Origin: Cuniculiplasma sp052315415
Lineage (GTDB): Archaea; Thermoplasmatota; Thermoplasmata; Thermoplasmatales; Thermoplasmataceae
Assembly (NCBI GenBank): GCA_052315415.1
Contig: JBLSDH010000003.1
Span: 1 to 64,000, forward strand
Length of the DNA stretch: 64,000 nt
Direction of reading: 5' to 3'
In this document: positions 15,399 to 24,175 of the stretch, piece after piece
Layout of the letters: every line of letters starts with the position of its first letter
Numbering within the stretch: the stretch's first letter is position 1
Made by a program: the position numbers and the translations under genes
The notes under the pieces: model-generated
What the model saw: only the letters and a program-made list of their open reading frames with translations
Databases searched by the model: none
What the model was told of the DNA's origin: nothing

Positions 15399-17366
15399 TT
15401 ACCATATTCCAGTGTAGGGCATTTTATTTTTATAACTTTTGAGTTTGCTCTTCTCACTGAAGGTGTTCTCGAATTCTGGATTTGTGACAATAGGAATCAA
15501 TCCTCTAACACTGTCCGGAGAGTGATTGTCAGTTTTTATTCTCTGCCTAAGTGCATTATCCATGATTTTTGACTTCCAGATCTGAGAGGCAGATATGAAA
15601 AATCTCTGCTCTGGGGTGAATCCATCCTTTCTCTGGTAGGGTCTTCCATCCTTTTCCATCTTTCTCTTCATCGCTCTGAAGGCAATGGAAACGCCTCCGA
15701 GGTCTGCTATATTCTCACCTGCAGTAAGTAATCCGTTTATCTTCATACCTTCAAGCATCTCAATGCTGCCATAAAGTTCCACCACCTTCTGGGACAGTTC
15801 ATTGAATTTTTTTTCGTCAGATTCTGACCACCAGGAATTGAGATTTCCGTTACCGTCATACTTCCTTCCCTGATCATCATAACCATGTGTTATTTCATGC
15901 CCTATGACAGTTCCTATTGCACCATAATTAACAGGATAATCAATTTGAGGATCAAAAAATGGCGGTTGAAGTATACCTGCAGGAAAAACGATTTCATTTC
16001 CCCTCACATTATTATATGCATTTACTGTCTGTGGCGTCATGTACCACTCTTCCCTATCCACCTTCATTCCCACTTTTTTCATCATTCTGGCAGTCTCGTA
16101 CTGGCCTGCTCTGATTATGTTTCCAACCAGATCATCACTTTTTATCACAAGATATGAGTAATCTTTGAACTTTTCAGGATACCCTATCTTAACTCTCAAT
16201 GTTGATAATTTGTCCATAGCCCTTTTTTTTGTTTCCTGACTCATCCACACTGAGTTCTCTATGCTTTCCCTGAAAGACGTTATTAAATTACTTACAAGCT
16301 CTTCCATTTTCTTCTTAGATTCCTCTGAGAAATGCTTTTTCACATATATTTTCCCGATGGCATCTCCTATGTATCTGTCCAGATTTATGGCTGCAAACTT
16401 CCACCTTTCCATTTTCTGTTCAGTTCCATAAATTTCTCTCTCAAAAAAATTGAAATTTTCATTCTCCGCCTCCTCATGGAGAAAGGGTGAGAAATGAACA
16501 AGAACTCTCCATCTCAGATATGCCTTGATATGCTCTATGGATACTTTTGATAATATTTCACTTAATTTGCTGAAAAAATCAGGTTGTCCGATTATTACAT
16601 ATTCTGGTCCTTCTACTCCAAGATTTTTCAGATATATATTGTAATCAATTGGCTTAAGAAGATTTCTCACCTCTTCATAACTGTATTTATTGTAATTTTT
16701 TTCTTCGTCTCTAAGTTCCTGAGAAGGCCAGCTTATACTTGCTATCTTCTCTTCTATTTCATATACCATGTGTGCCTTATCTGCAGCTTCCCTCTCAGGA
16801 AATCCGTACATTTCAAACATTGTTTTAATGTGCAATTTGAATTTTTCCCTTAGATCTGAAAATCTTTCCTCTAAATAGTAATCTCTTTCCGGAAGTGAAA
16901 GGCCCCCCTGTACCATGCTTAAGGCGTAAAAGTTACTTTTCTTTGCGTCCGGATAAACTTCAGGGGTAAAAAATGGATAAACCCCCATACTTGCCAACTC
17001 ACCACAGATTGCGGAGGCTTCCTCAATATTGCCAAGATGATGTATCTTTTCCATTATTCCTGATATTGGGGAAAACTTCTTTCTTTCAATTTCATTTTTG
17101 TTCATGAAGGAACGGTAAAAATCTCCCAGTATTTCCTCTTCCTTGGTTTTTCCGGCGTCACGAAGTGATTCCTCAAGTATTTGTTTCAGATCTTCCATGT
17201 TTTTTTCCCATAACTCAAGAAATGAGTCGATGAATGGAAAGTCCTTTGGTATTTGGGTTTTTTTAAGCCAGTTTCCGCAACTGTATTTGTAGAAATCATC
17301 AAAAGGGTCAATAGATTGATCCATGTTTTCTATTGAAAAGCCTATATTTTTTTCATTTTCTTTCAT
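15399..17366 (-). CDS. M13 family zinc metallopeptidase, second copy
   Basis: 655 residues, paralogous to the enzyme at 6744-8726. The zinc site GHEITHGYDDQG is near residue 495 and GENIADLGG near 555. FPAGILQPPFFDPQIDYPVNYG, TPQTVNAYN and DNHSPDSVRG are also conserved. It has no signal peptide or anchor and keeps the terminal Trp (TGIW). The N-terminal halves of the two paralogues differ much more than the catalytic halves, which suggests different peptide selectivity. The promoter lies in the 362-bp gap shared with the divergent kinase-like gene. Confidence 0.95.
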   Translation of the reverse strand: MKENEKNIGFSIENMDQSIDPFDDFYKYSCGNWLKKTQIPKDFPFIDSFLELWEKNMEDLKQILEESLRDAGKTKEEEILGDFYRSFMNKNEIERKKFSPISGIMEKIHHLGNIEEASAICGELASMGVYPFFTPEVYPDAKKSNFYALSMVQGGLSLPERDYYLEERFSDLREKFKLHIKTMFEMYGFPEREAADKAHMVYEIEEKIASISWPSQELRDEEKNYNKYSYEEVRNLLKPIDYNIYLKNLGVEGPEYVIIGQPDFFSKLSEILSKVSIEHIKAYLRWRVLVHFSPFLHEEAENENFNFFEREIYGTEQKMERWKFAAINLDRYIGDAIGKIYVKKHFSEESKKKMEELVSNLITSFRESIENSVWMSQETKKRAMDKLSTLRVKIGYPEKFKDYSYLVIKSDDLVGNIIRAGQYETARMMKKVGMKVDREEWYMTPQTVNAYNNVRGNEIVFPAGILQPPFFDPQIDYPVNYGAIGTVIGHEITHGYDDQGRKYDGNGNLNSWWSESDEKKFNELSQKVVELYGSIEMLEGMKINGLLTAGENIADLGGVSIAFRAMKRKMEKDGRPYQRKDGFTPEQRFFISASQIWKSKIMDNALRQRIKTDNHSPDSVRGLIPIVTNPEFENTFSEKSKLKSYKNKMPYTGIW

Positions 17367-17728
17367 AATAGTTAATGGAAAACAATATAATAATGGTTAA
17401 TCCAATATTTATAGAATTTTATACGCAGACAAATTGCAATAATTCAATTGTAATTTACAGGGATTAACAGATTTAAATATATATTTACCAATTATTAAAA
17501 TCCACTTTTTCAATAACTTTGCAAATATAAGCAGCATAAGGTTGACTACACAATAATATGTTTGACTGCCATAAAAAATTTCTTTAACAATATGAGAAAC
17601 TATTTTATTCAGATGTTTTGTAATTTGTTTAATTATTTTAAATGAATTGAATGAAACCTAATCTTTACGGAGAAAAATTTTCAAAACCTGTTCAGTTAAG
17701 TTTTTTATTAAACTAAAACTTTACTTAC
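17367..17728. other. divergent intergenic region with imperfect inverted repeat
   Basis: 362 bp between two divergently transcribed genes, with no credible coding frame. A near-perfect inverted repeat AAATTGCAAT (17431-17440) / ATTGTAATTT (17447-17456), 9 of 10 pairs, lies towards the peptidase side. A TATA-like TTTTTTATTAAAC at about 17701-17713 is correctly placed for a leaderless start of the kinase-like gene at 17729. A TTATATTG element (minus strand, about 17387-17394) serves the peptidase gene. Confidence 0.45.
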
Positions 17729-18613
17729 ATGATAAGGTATTTTGATCAAAAAGATGATGAATTTTACATAAAAATTGCCCAGGAATATGGCAAATTTAAA
17801 AAGTTCAGATTCGATAGAAATGGAATGAACAATATTGTTCTTATTGCCGATGAAAGGAAAGTTTTCAGATTCCCAAAGAGCAAATTTTCAATTGAAAACA
17901 TTGAAAAGGAAAAAAATATTCTCGATGGACTCGTTGATTTTCCATTTAAAATACCTAAATATGTGATGCATAGTTTTCAGGGAATACCTTTTGCTGAATA
18001 CGAATACATAAATGGTGTAACACTTTCTTCAATAAGAGAGGTAAATGAAAGCATAATGAATGATATATTGAAATTCTTCAAATATACAACATCAATTAGA
18101 GCCAATGAATTTTTCAATATTTCAAAAAAAGAAATGAAACAAAAATGGCTGGCAAATGAACTTAAACTCATGTATAGATTCAAGGAAGAGATATCATTCA
18201 AAAAATATGATGATGAATTTGATAAAATGATCAAAAGGATGAAGGAACTCATAGAAAAATCAAGCGAGAATTCATATGGTTTCATACATGGAGATTTTTA
18301 TAGGGACAATATAATATTGAAATTGGATTTGAGTGGATTCGAGGGTATCATTGACTGGAGTGAAGCGGGTACGGGAGATTTTGCAATTGATCTTTCTGCC
18401 ATTAGTTTTCACACAGGACTTGAAAGAATTCCTGACATTTTAGGAAAAATCCAAATTTCAGGCGATGCACAATTGATGGAAAGAATAATGTTTTACAGGA
18501 TGGTGGAACCTCTCTACAGTATATTTTATATTTCAAGAACTGTGAGCAAGGAAAAGGCTTTCGAAAAAATTAAAGATTACATGAATAATTTTTACCGTCA
18601 AGATTATTTATAA
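17729..18613 (+). CDS. aminoglycoside phosphotransferase/choline kinase-family protein
   Basis: 294 residues with the protein-kinase-like APH fold. The catalytic loop is FIHGDFYRDNIIL (Asp and Asn of the HxDxxxxN motif) at about residues 187-199, and the metal-binding IIDWSEAGTGDFAIDL follows 16 residues later. In the N-lobe there is an NIVLIADERKVFRFPK stretch. It phosphorylates a small molecule of unknown identity; such archaeal members are rarely antibiotic-resistance genes. It is followed by the Rieske gene on the same strand after 18 bases, although that gene has its own TATA box. Confidence 0.8.
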   Translation: MIRYFDQKDDEFYIKIAQEYGKFKKFRFDRNGMNNIVLIADERKVFRFPKSKFSIENIEKEKNILDGLVDFPFKIPKYVMHSFQGIPFAEYEYINGVTLSSIREVNESIMNDILKFFKYTTSIRANEFFNISKKEMKQKWLANELKLMYRFKEEISFKKYDDEFDKMIKRMKELIEKSSENSYGFIHGDFYRDNIILKLDLSGFEGIIDWSEAGTGDFAIDLSAISFHTGLERIPDILGKIQISGDAQLMERIMFYRMVEPLYSIFYISRTVSKEKAFEKIKDYMNNFYRQDYL

Positions 18614-18631
18614 ACTTGAAATATACAATGC

Positions 18632-18970
18632 ATGACCTGGCACAAAATAGTGGGAATTAAAGCGGTTGAGAACGCAGGAGGTCACGTATCCGTTAAGGTA
18701 GGTGATAATGTAATTTTCATAGTTAAGGACAAGGATGGTTTACACGCAATTGATGGTGTTTGCACCCATGCAAGGTGCATTCTTGGAGAATACAATGAAG
18801 ATAGCAAAGAGGTAAAGTGCCCATGTCACAGCGCAGTATTCGATCTTAAGACTGGGAAAATGCTTAAACCACCCACCGTTGCTCCAAACACGCCTCTGGA
18901 GAAAAATGTGTTAAAACATTACGGAATAAGAGAAAGCAACGGTTTTGTTGAACTAGAAACAGCAGACTGA
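18632..18970 (+). CDS. Rieske-type [2Fe-2S] ferredoxin
   Basis: 112 residues. The two cluster motifs CTHARC (Cys-X-His) and CPCHSAVFD (Cys-X2-His) are separated by about 17 residues, as in the soluble Rieske ferredoxins of dioxygenases and nitrite-reductase small subunits. There is no membrane anchor and no extra disulfide Cys pair of the bc1 type. It is an electron carrier; the partner is not in view. The ATG at 18632 is about 25 nt after a TATA-like ATTTATAAAC, so transcription is leaderless. Confidence 0.88.
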   Translation: MTWHKIVGIKAVENAGGHVSVKVGDNVIFIVKDKDGLHAIDGVCTHARCILGEYNEDSKEVKCPCHSAVFDLKTGKMLKPPTVAPNTPLEKNVLKHYGIRESNGFVELETAD

Positions 18971-19031
18971 TATACTGATTTACTTTTTATCTTATTAACA
19001 TAATTATCAAGTCATAAATTAATTTTTTAAA

Positions 19032-19075
19032 ATCAGATCTGGCTAAAAAGTCAACCATATGATCTGATATTTTTC
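19032..19075 (+). terminator. hairpin followed by T-run after the Rieske gene
   Basis: ATCAGATC (19032-19039) and GATCTGAT (19061-19068) are exact reverse complements. An inner TGG/CCA pair (19040-19042 with 19055-19057) extends the stem after a 3-base bulge, and ATTTTTC follows. It lies about 60 bases past the Rieske stop codon. It could be a transcription end signal or a protein-binding dyad. Confidence 0.4.
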
Positions 19076-19254
19076 AATAATGAGGGCAGATTTCTAAACA
19101 ACTATCCTTTTGTTTCTTATCAGGGTGTTTTCCGATGTTTTAATACAATATTGAAAATCCATAAAGTCTTAAAGGAAGGGAATGTAACTTAAATTAATGA
19201 TTTAATAGATGAATTTGTTAAATCAACAAATTTCGAATATTAAATATCTGTTAA

Positions 19255-19803
19255 TCAGGAGAATGCTTTAATTATTTTTTTCAATAATTTTCTTTCCTTT
19301 TCTGAAATATCTTCAGAAAGTTCTGAATTAACAAATTCTAAAAGTTCTTCTCTGTTTATAAGACCATTATTCACTGCATCTGAGATGCTTTTCATTCCTT
19401 CATATTCATTGTCTATTAGTGCCATTATCTGTGAATAAGTCAAACGACAGATTTTATCATTTGGGTTTAGTTTTATTGCTATTTCCATTTCCTTTATTGC
19501 CTCAACAAACCTGTTTAATTTAGAAAATGAATAAGCCAAATTATTATGGAAGTAGGGATCCTTTTCGTTTAGTTTAATGGCTTTTTCATATGCCTCTATG
19601 GCTTCATCATATCTTTTTAAATCGACTAAAATATTACCTTTATCAAAATAGTGTGAAGGATTGTCTGGATCCAATTGGATTTGAGTTTCAATTGCTGATA
19701 ACGTCCATTCTTTTAATTTCAGTATTGTTTGAGAAAAGGCATAATGATCATTTAAATCTCCATAATCATTTAAACTCTTATTTGATTCGTTATTGTCACT
19801 CAT
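19255..19803 (-). CDS. tetratricopeptide (TPR) repeat protein
   Basis: 182 residues. Two or three TPR units are visible between about residues 40 and 120: HYFDKGNILVDLKRYDEAIE, YFHNNLAYSFSKLNRFVEAIKE and the following helix. An Asn/Ser-rich N-terminus and an acidic, charged C-terminal helix flank them. TPRs mediate protein-protein contact; the partner is unknown. It is transcribed alone, divergent from the gluconate dehydratase operon. Confidence 0.8.
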   Translation of the reverse strand: MSDNNESNKSLNDYGDLNDHYAFSQTILKLKEWTLSAIETQIQLDPDNPSHYFDKGNILVDLKRYDEAIEAYEKAIKLNEKDPYFHNNLAYSFSKLNRFVEAIKEMEIAIKLNPNDKICRLTYSQIMALIDNEYEGMKSISDAVNNGLINREELLEFVNSELSEDISEKERKLLKKIIKAFS

Positions 19804-20000
19804 TAATAAGTTTCAATTTATTAAAGTAATTAAATATTTCTAAAAGTCGCTTTTAAGAAATTTAAACCCTTTTTTATTGAATTTATTGTAAATTTATTAT
19901 TATGTATAATTTTTTTAAATTTTTAAAAGTTTTATGCAGCGATACTCTTTTATATAAATTTCTTGGAAAAATATTTTTATCTTATAGGCATCATTAACAC

Positions 20001-21194
20001 ATGTCTGGAAAAATTAGTGAAATAAAAATATTTAACGTTGGAGAAAAGATCTCTGAGAAATCTTCTCCCTGGAGCTCAACCATGATCATCGTTAAAATAA
20101 CAACAGATGATGGGATGGTAGGTTACGGTGAAGCCCCTACGACCCTGATGACCCTTCCTGTCAAAGAGAGTGTCAGGGAGGTTTCAAGAGTTTTTCTTGG
20201 AAAGGATGTTAGGAATGTGAACAGCAACGTAATGGAATTTTATAAACATTCTTTTTACCTTTCAAGATCAATGGAAGCAACTTCCGCCTTAAGTGCGGTT
20301 GAGATTGCCTCCTGGGATATTATAGGGAAATATACAGGGGAACCAATTTACAACCTCCTTGGTGGAAAAATGAGGAGTAAGATGAGGGCCTATGCAAATG
20401 GATGGTATTCTGACTGTGTAACGCCTGATGACTTCGTGGATAAGGCAAAAAAAATAAAGGCAAAAGGCTACACAGCAATTAAATTTGATCCATTTGGAAA
20501 TAACTTCGATACCATTGACAGAAAGGGTCTTCAGAAAGCAGAGGAGATAGTTGGATCCCTCAGAAATGAATTTGACTTCAGCATGGATCTTTTAATAGAG
20601 TTTCATGGAAGGTTCTCATATAATGCGGCTTCACGTGCGACTCAAATGCTTGAACCATATGAGTGCTTTTTTTATGAGGAACCTCTCCATCCAGAGCTTG
20701 AACACAGATTATTTGAATTGAAAACTGCACTCAACACACCAATTGCACTTGGCGAAAGGGTGCTCAACGCCCGAGACTTTTTAAGGAATATAACTGAGAA
20801 CAGAGTAGATATCATTCAGGCAGATGTCACAAATACCAGGGGGATAATGGAATCCTTTAAGGTGGCAGCCATTGCGGATGCATATGGAATACCAATGGCA
20901 TATCACAATGCATTTGGACCAATACAAACCGCGGCAACTCTCAACCTGGATTGTGCCATAAATAATTTTCTTATACAGGAAAGCTTTGAAGATTCTTGGC
21001 CAGAGTGGAAAGCAAAACTTGTCAAATCAGGATACACAATTAAAAATGGATACTTTGAACTGGAGGGAAAACCTGGTCTTGGAATAGATGTGGATGAAAA
21101 ATCCCTTGAGGCCCATGACGGAGATCATATGGAGCCATTTGATCCTGATTCTCCACCTTGGGTAGTTTCAGGTACATATAAGGAGAGTGCATAA
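20001..21194 (+). CDS. gnaD: gluconate dehydratase (enolase superfamily)
   Basis: 397 residues of the mandelate racemase/enolase superfamily, resembling the Sulfolobus gluconate dehydratase over its whole length: GYGEAPTTL, SAVEIASWDIIGK, LLGGKMRSKMRAYANGWY, KFDPFGNNFD, YHNAFGPIQTA and PGLGI. Metal-site residues lie in LIEFHGRF, FYEEPLHPE and LGERV. It dehydrates D-gluconate to 2-keto-3-deoxygluconate, the entry step of the non-phosphorylative Entner-Doudoroff route used by Thermoplasmatales. Galactonate or another aldonate is an alternative substrate. The next gene starts inside its stop codon (TAATG), so the two are translationally coupled. Confidence 0.82.
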   Translation: MSGKISEIKIFNVGEKISEKSSPWSSTMIIVKITTDDGMVGYGEAPTTLMTLPVKESVREVSRVFLGKDVRNVNSNVMEFYKHSFYLSRSMEATSALSAVEIASWDIIGKYTGEPIYNLLGGKMRSKMRAYANGWYSDCVTPDDFVDKAKKIKAKGYTAIKFDPFGNNFDTIDRKGLQKAEEIVGSLRNEFDFSMDLLIEFHGRFSYNAASRATQMLEPYECFFYEEPLHPELEHRLFELKTALNTPIALGERVLNARDFLRNITENRVDIIQADVTNTRGIMESFKVAAIADAYGIPMAYHNAFGPIQTAATLNLDCAINNFLIQESFEDSWPEWKAKLVKSGYTIKNGYFELEGKPGLGIDVDEKSLEAHDGDHMEPFDPDSPPWVVSGTYKESA

Positions 21195-22141
21195 TGGAAA
21201 GCAATATTGAAACAAAAATAGAAGAACTGAAAAAAACAATAGACGAACTTCAAAAGAAAATAGATGACGCATCGAAAGTAAAGAAGCAATTGGAGATATT
21301 TCTAACATCCCTAATAAACATGAAAACTGAAGGAAGCCAAGCTGTGGATGCGGCCCTCAATATTGTGAAGACCGTTGAGGCATCAAGAACACCTAAGCAG
21401 TTCGGAGGAAAAATATCAACAGGTGTGGTTAAACTTGACGACCTCATGTATGGTGGACTCAATGCGGGAACAAACACTGTAGTGTCAGGAGAGGCGTTTT
21501 CAACAAAGGATGTTCTGGCATACAATTTTATTCTCAAATCCATTCAGGAGGGTATTCCTGTAATAATAATCAGCAACGATCTGGATATAAGGGAAATTTA
21601 TGAGGAAATAATGGCATTGTCTAAAAAGGACCTTGCATCAATAAGACAGTACGAAGAGGCAGGTATAATAAGATTTATAGACATGTATTCAAAAACCATA
21701 CAGATTGAATCAGCATCACAGAAGGCTGTGATAATTGATAACCCCTCAAACATAAGTGCTCTCCTGAGAACAGTGGAATCTATGGAAGAGGAAATAATAA
21801 AAACATATCCATACTACAGACTTGTTATGTTCTCCTTAACCACATTAATCCCGCAGATTGAGGAAAAGGTTTTCCTAAGATTCGGACAGCAGTTCACCCA
21901 AAAGAGGAGAATAAACAGAGCTGCCTGCCTTTATCTTCTTGAAGAGGGAATTTTCGATCAGAAGATTTATGAAACAGTAAATTACATCATGGACGGGAAT
22001 ATTGAATTCAAAAGAATGAACGGTAAAGAGTACCTGAGGGTCCTTTCAACTGGAAGACTAAAAACCAAGGAGTGGGTGGAGGTCTACCCAAAGGGGACAA
22101 GTTTTGATCTTGGTTCCTTCTCTCTGGAAAGAATAAGATAA
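21194..22141 (+). CDS. degenerate KaiC/RecA-fold protein with N-terminal coiled coil
   Basis: 315 residues. Residues 1-40 form a charged coiled coil (ELKKTIDELQKKIDDASKVKKQ). The rest resembles the KaiC/RadA-like domain: TGVVKLDDLMYGGLNAGTNTVVSG aligns with the usual TGI..LD...GGG...G.....G. The Walker A loop that should read GxxxxGK(S/T) is GEAFSTKD instead, and the Walker B region (LVMFSLTTLI) lacks its Asp. It is therefore probably unable to bind or hydrolyse ATP normally, like the inactivated RecA-superfamily regulators of archaea. It overlaps the gluconate dehydratase stop by one base. A role in controlling sugar metabolism or signalling is inference. Confidence 0.7.
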   Translation: MESNIETKIEELKKTIDELQKKIDDASKVKKQLEIFLTSLINMKTEGSQAVDAALNIVKTVEASRTPKQFGGKISTGVVKLDDLMYGGLNAGTNTVVSGEAFSTKDVLAYNFILKSIQEGIPVIIISNDLDIREIYEEIMALSKKDLASIRQYEEAGIIRFIDMYSKTIQIESASQKAVIIDNPSNISALLRTVESMEEEIIKTYPYYRLVMFSLTTLIPQIEEKVFLRFGQQFTQKRRINRAACLYLLEEGIFDQKIYETVNYIMDGNIEFKRMNGKEYLRVLSTGRLKTKEWVEVYPKGTSFDLGSFSLERIR

Positions 22142-22209
22142 TTTAATTTTTTAATTTTACACAACATAATTAAATACCATCCTGCAATGATCATGTGCAA
22201 TAGTTTTGC

Positions 22210-23394
22210 GTGGAACAGATAAAGATGAAAACATTTGACCAGATGAATTTGAGTAAGGATATTTTGATGGCTATTGAAGATATGAAATATGAGTTTTTAA
22301 CTGAAATTCAGGAAAGGACTATTCCAGAAGCTCTGAAGGGAAAAAATCTCATAATAGGTTCCAGAACCGGCAGTGGAAAAACTGCTTCATTTTTAATCCC
22401 ATTGATAGAAAGAACAGAAAAAAATGACTGGTTTTCCAGCCTTATACTCTCACCTACAAGGGAACTGGCGAAACAGACAGACTATTTCTGCAACAAACTT
22501 GGTAAGTATAAGAATTTGAGAACGGCACTCCTATATGGAGGTAGGCCTGTTGATCAGGATATTGAAAAACTTGGAAAAAAGCCTCACATAATAATAGGAA
22601 CTCCAGGAAGAATCCTTGATCTGATAAAAAGGGGAAGCCTTGACCTCTCAAAAATAAAAATTGCAGTACTTGATGAGGCAGATACCATGCTTGATATGGG
22701 ATTTATAGATGACATAGTGGAAATATTTTCTGAGATGCCTTCAGATCGACAAGTTATGATGCTATCTGCGACCATTAATAGGGAGACGGAAAGAATAGCT
22801 CACAGAATAATGGATTCATATGAAAAAATTGCACTCAACAATGGTGATACTGTAAAAGTTGATCACTTCTTTGCAGTAAGCAAGGATAAGCTTGCAACAC
22901 TTTTTTCATATATCAGGGATGCAGCCCCAAAGAAAGCCATAATATTTGTGAATACAAAAGTTGAGACTGAAAAACTCAGGGAAACACTATACGTCAATGG
23001 ATTTGATGTATTGAGTTTAAATGGAGATATGACACAGTCTCAAAGAGAGAGAATAATCAGGGACTTCTCAAAAAATGGTGGTTTTCTGGTAGCAACAAAT
23101 CTTGCATCAAGAGGCCTTGATCTGAAGGACGTGACACATATAATAAATTTTGATCTTCCTGATCAACCGGAAACCTATATACACAGAGTGGGAAGAACTG
23201 CAAGAATGGAAAAAACAGGAAAAGCGTTTTCCATAGTTGAAAATGACAGGGCATATGAGATTGCAAATATTGAAAGAAAAACAGGTATAATGGCCAACCT
23301 CATTGATGTTCACGATAGTGATTATAGAAAACCAGGAAAAAAATGGAATTACAGAAGATATTCATCAGATAAAAAAATATATAATGAAAGGTAA
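22210..23394 (+). CDS. DEAD-box ATP-dependent RNA helicase
   Basis: 394 residues with all helicase core motifs: Q-motif region (FDQM...FLTEIQERTIP), Walker A GSRTGSGKTAS, PTRELAKQ, GTPGR, VLDEADTMLD, SAT, FVNTKVETEKLR, ATNLASRGLDL and HRVGRTARM. The C-terminal tail is short and basic, without an added RNA-binding domain. It probably unwinds RNA in ribosome assembly or mRNA turnover. The start is a GTG; an in-frame ATG five codons later (22225) is equally possible. Confidence 0.95.
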   Translation: MEQIKMKTFDQMNLSKDILMAIEDMKYEFLTEIQERTIPEALKGKNLIIGSRTGSGKTASFLIPLIERTEKNDWFSSLILSPTRELAKQTDYFCNKLGKYKNLRTALLYGGRPVDQDIEKLGKKPHIIIGTPGRILDLIKRGSLDLSKIKIAVLDEADTMLDMGFIDDIVEIFSEMPSDRQVMMLSATINRETERIAHRIMDSYEKIALNNGDTVKVDHFFAVSKDKLATLFSYIRDAAPKKAIIFVNTKVETEKLRETLYVNGFDVLSLNGDMTQSQRERIIRDFSKNGGFLVATNLASRGLDLKDVTHIINFDLPDQPETYIHRVGRTARMEKTGKAFSIVENDRAYEIANIERKTGIMANLIDVHDSDYRKPGKKWNYRRYSSDKKIYNER

Positions 23395-23490
23395 GCCGCT
23401 CAGTCTGCCTGTCATTCATCATTTATCAGGACCTTGAAATATCATCACAGCGACATTTCATAATGTCAATTTTGGATTTATCATTATTCA

Positions 23491-23509
23491 TATAAACAAA
23501 ATGTTTATA
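23491..23509 (+). promoter_or_regulatory. perfect palindrome over the rfbC TATA box
   Basis: TATAAACA AAA TGTTTATA is an 8-bp perfect inverted repeat. Its right half contains the TATA-like GTTTATAA located about 20-28 nt before the ATG at 23531, so a bound protein would compete with TBP. A second small hairpin GACATT/AATGTC (23452-23467) lies upstream and may mark the 3' end of the helicase transcript. Confidence 0.45.
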
Positions 23510-23530
23510 ACATGATACAATGGGAATAAT

Positions 23531-24076
23531 ATGCCCGTAAATCTTATTAGCACGCCGATGAAAGGCCTGGGGGTTTTTGAAAAAAAGATATTTTCAGATG
23601 AGAGGGGTTATTTTTCCGAGGATTACAAAAAGAGCGACATTATCAGGTCTGGTCTTGACTTTGAAATTGTGCAGGAGAATATTAGCTTTTCAAAGAAAGG
23701 TGTGTTGAGAGGACTTCATTTTCAAAAAAAACCATTTGCTCAGGGTAAATACGTTAGATGTATCCAAGGTAGGATATTTGATGTTGCCGTTGATATAAGA
23801 AGGGATTCAGAAACTTTTTCCCAGAATTATCATGAAATACTATCACCAGAAAATGGCAAAATATTGTATATGGATGAGGGCTTTGCTCATGGATTTCTTG
23901 CACTTGAAGATTCAATTGTTGTGTATGGCTGTACAAGAGAATATAAACCGGAATACGAAGGAGGGATCATCTGGAATGATCCGGATCTGAAAATAGAATG
24001 GCCTGAAAAACCAGCTGTAATAAGCAAAAAGGACGCCTCATTCCCAATGCTTAGGGAACTGGAGGTCACTTTTTAA
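23531..24076 (+). CDS. rfbC: dTDP-4-dehydrorhamnose 3,5-epimerase
   Basis: 181-residue cupin-fold epimerase for dTDP-L-rhamnose or a related deoxysugar. Family marks: DERGYFSEDY, QENISFSKKGVLRGLHFQ (with the catalytic His), GKYVRCIQGRIFDVAVDIR, GFAHGFLALED and WNDPDLKIEWP. Length is standard. Other rhamnose genes (rfbA, B, D) are not in the window, but a GalE-like epimerase follows at 25024 and a polysaccharide flippase lies at 45619-47130. It probably feeds glycosylation of surface proteins or lipids. Confidence 0.93.
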   Translation: MPVNLISTPMKGLGVFEKKIFSDERGYFSEDYKKSDIIRSGLDFEIVQENISFSKKGVLRGLHFQKKPFAQGKYVRCIQGRIFDVAVDIRRDSETFSQNYHEILSPENGKILYMDEGFAHGFLALEDSIVVYGCTREYKPEYEGGIIWNDPDLKIEWPEKPAVISKKDASFPMLRELEVTF

Positions 24077-24107
24077 TATTAATTTTAATTTTTGTATATA
24101 AAATTTT

Positions 24108-24128
24108 TATCATAATTTTTTTATGATA
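24108..24128. promoter_or_regulatory. 8-bp inverted repeat between rfbC and the methyltransferase-like gene
   Basis: TATCATAA (24108-24115) and TTATGATA (24121-24128) are perfect reverse complements around TTTTT. It lies about 30 bases after the rfbC stop codon and just before a TATA-like GGATAAAAAC. It could terminate rfbC transcription or act as an operator for the next gene. Confidence 0.4.
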
Positions 24129-24175
24129 GGATAAAAACAATATTCAATTAACTATTGTGTCTCCATATTATTGAA

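Noticed and set aside
17729..18613. Antibiotic-resistance aminoglycoside phosphotransferase
   Set aside because: The fold and catalytic motifs match the broad APH/choline kinase superfamily, but nothing indicates aminoglycoside specificity or a resistance context.
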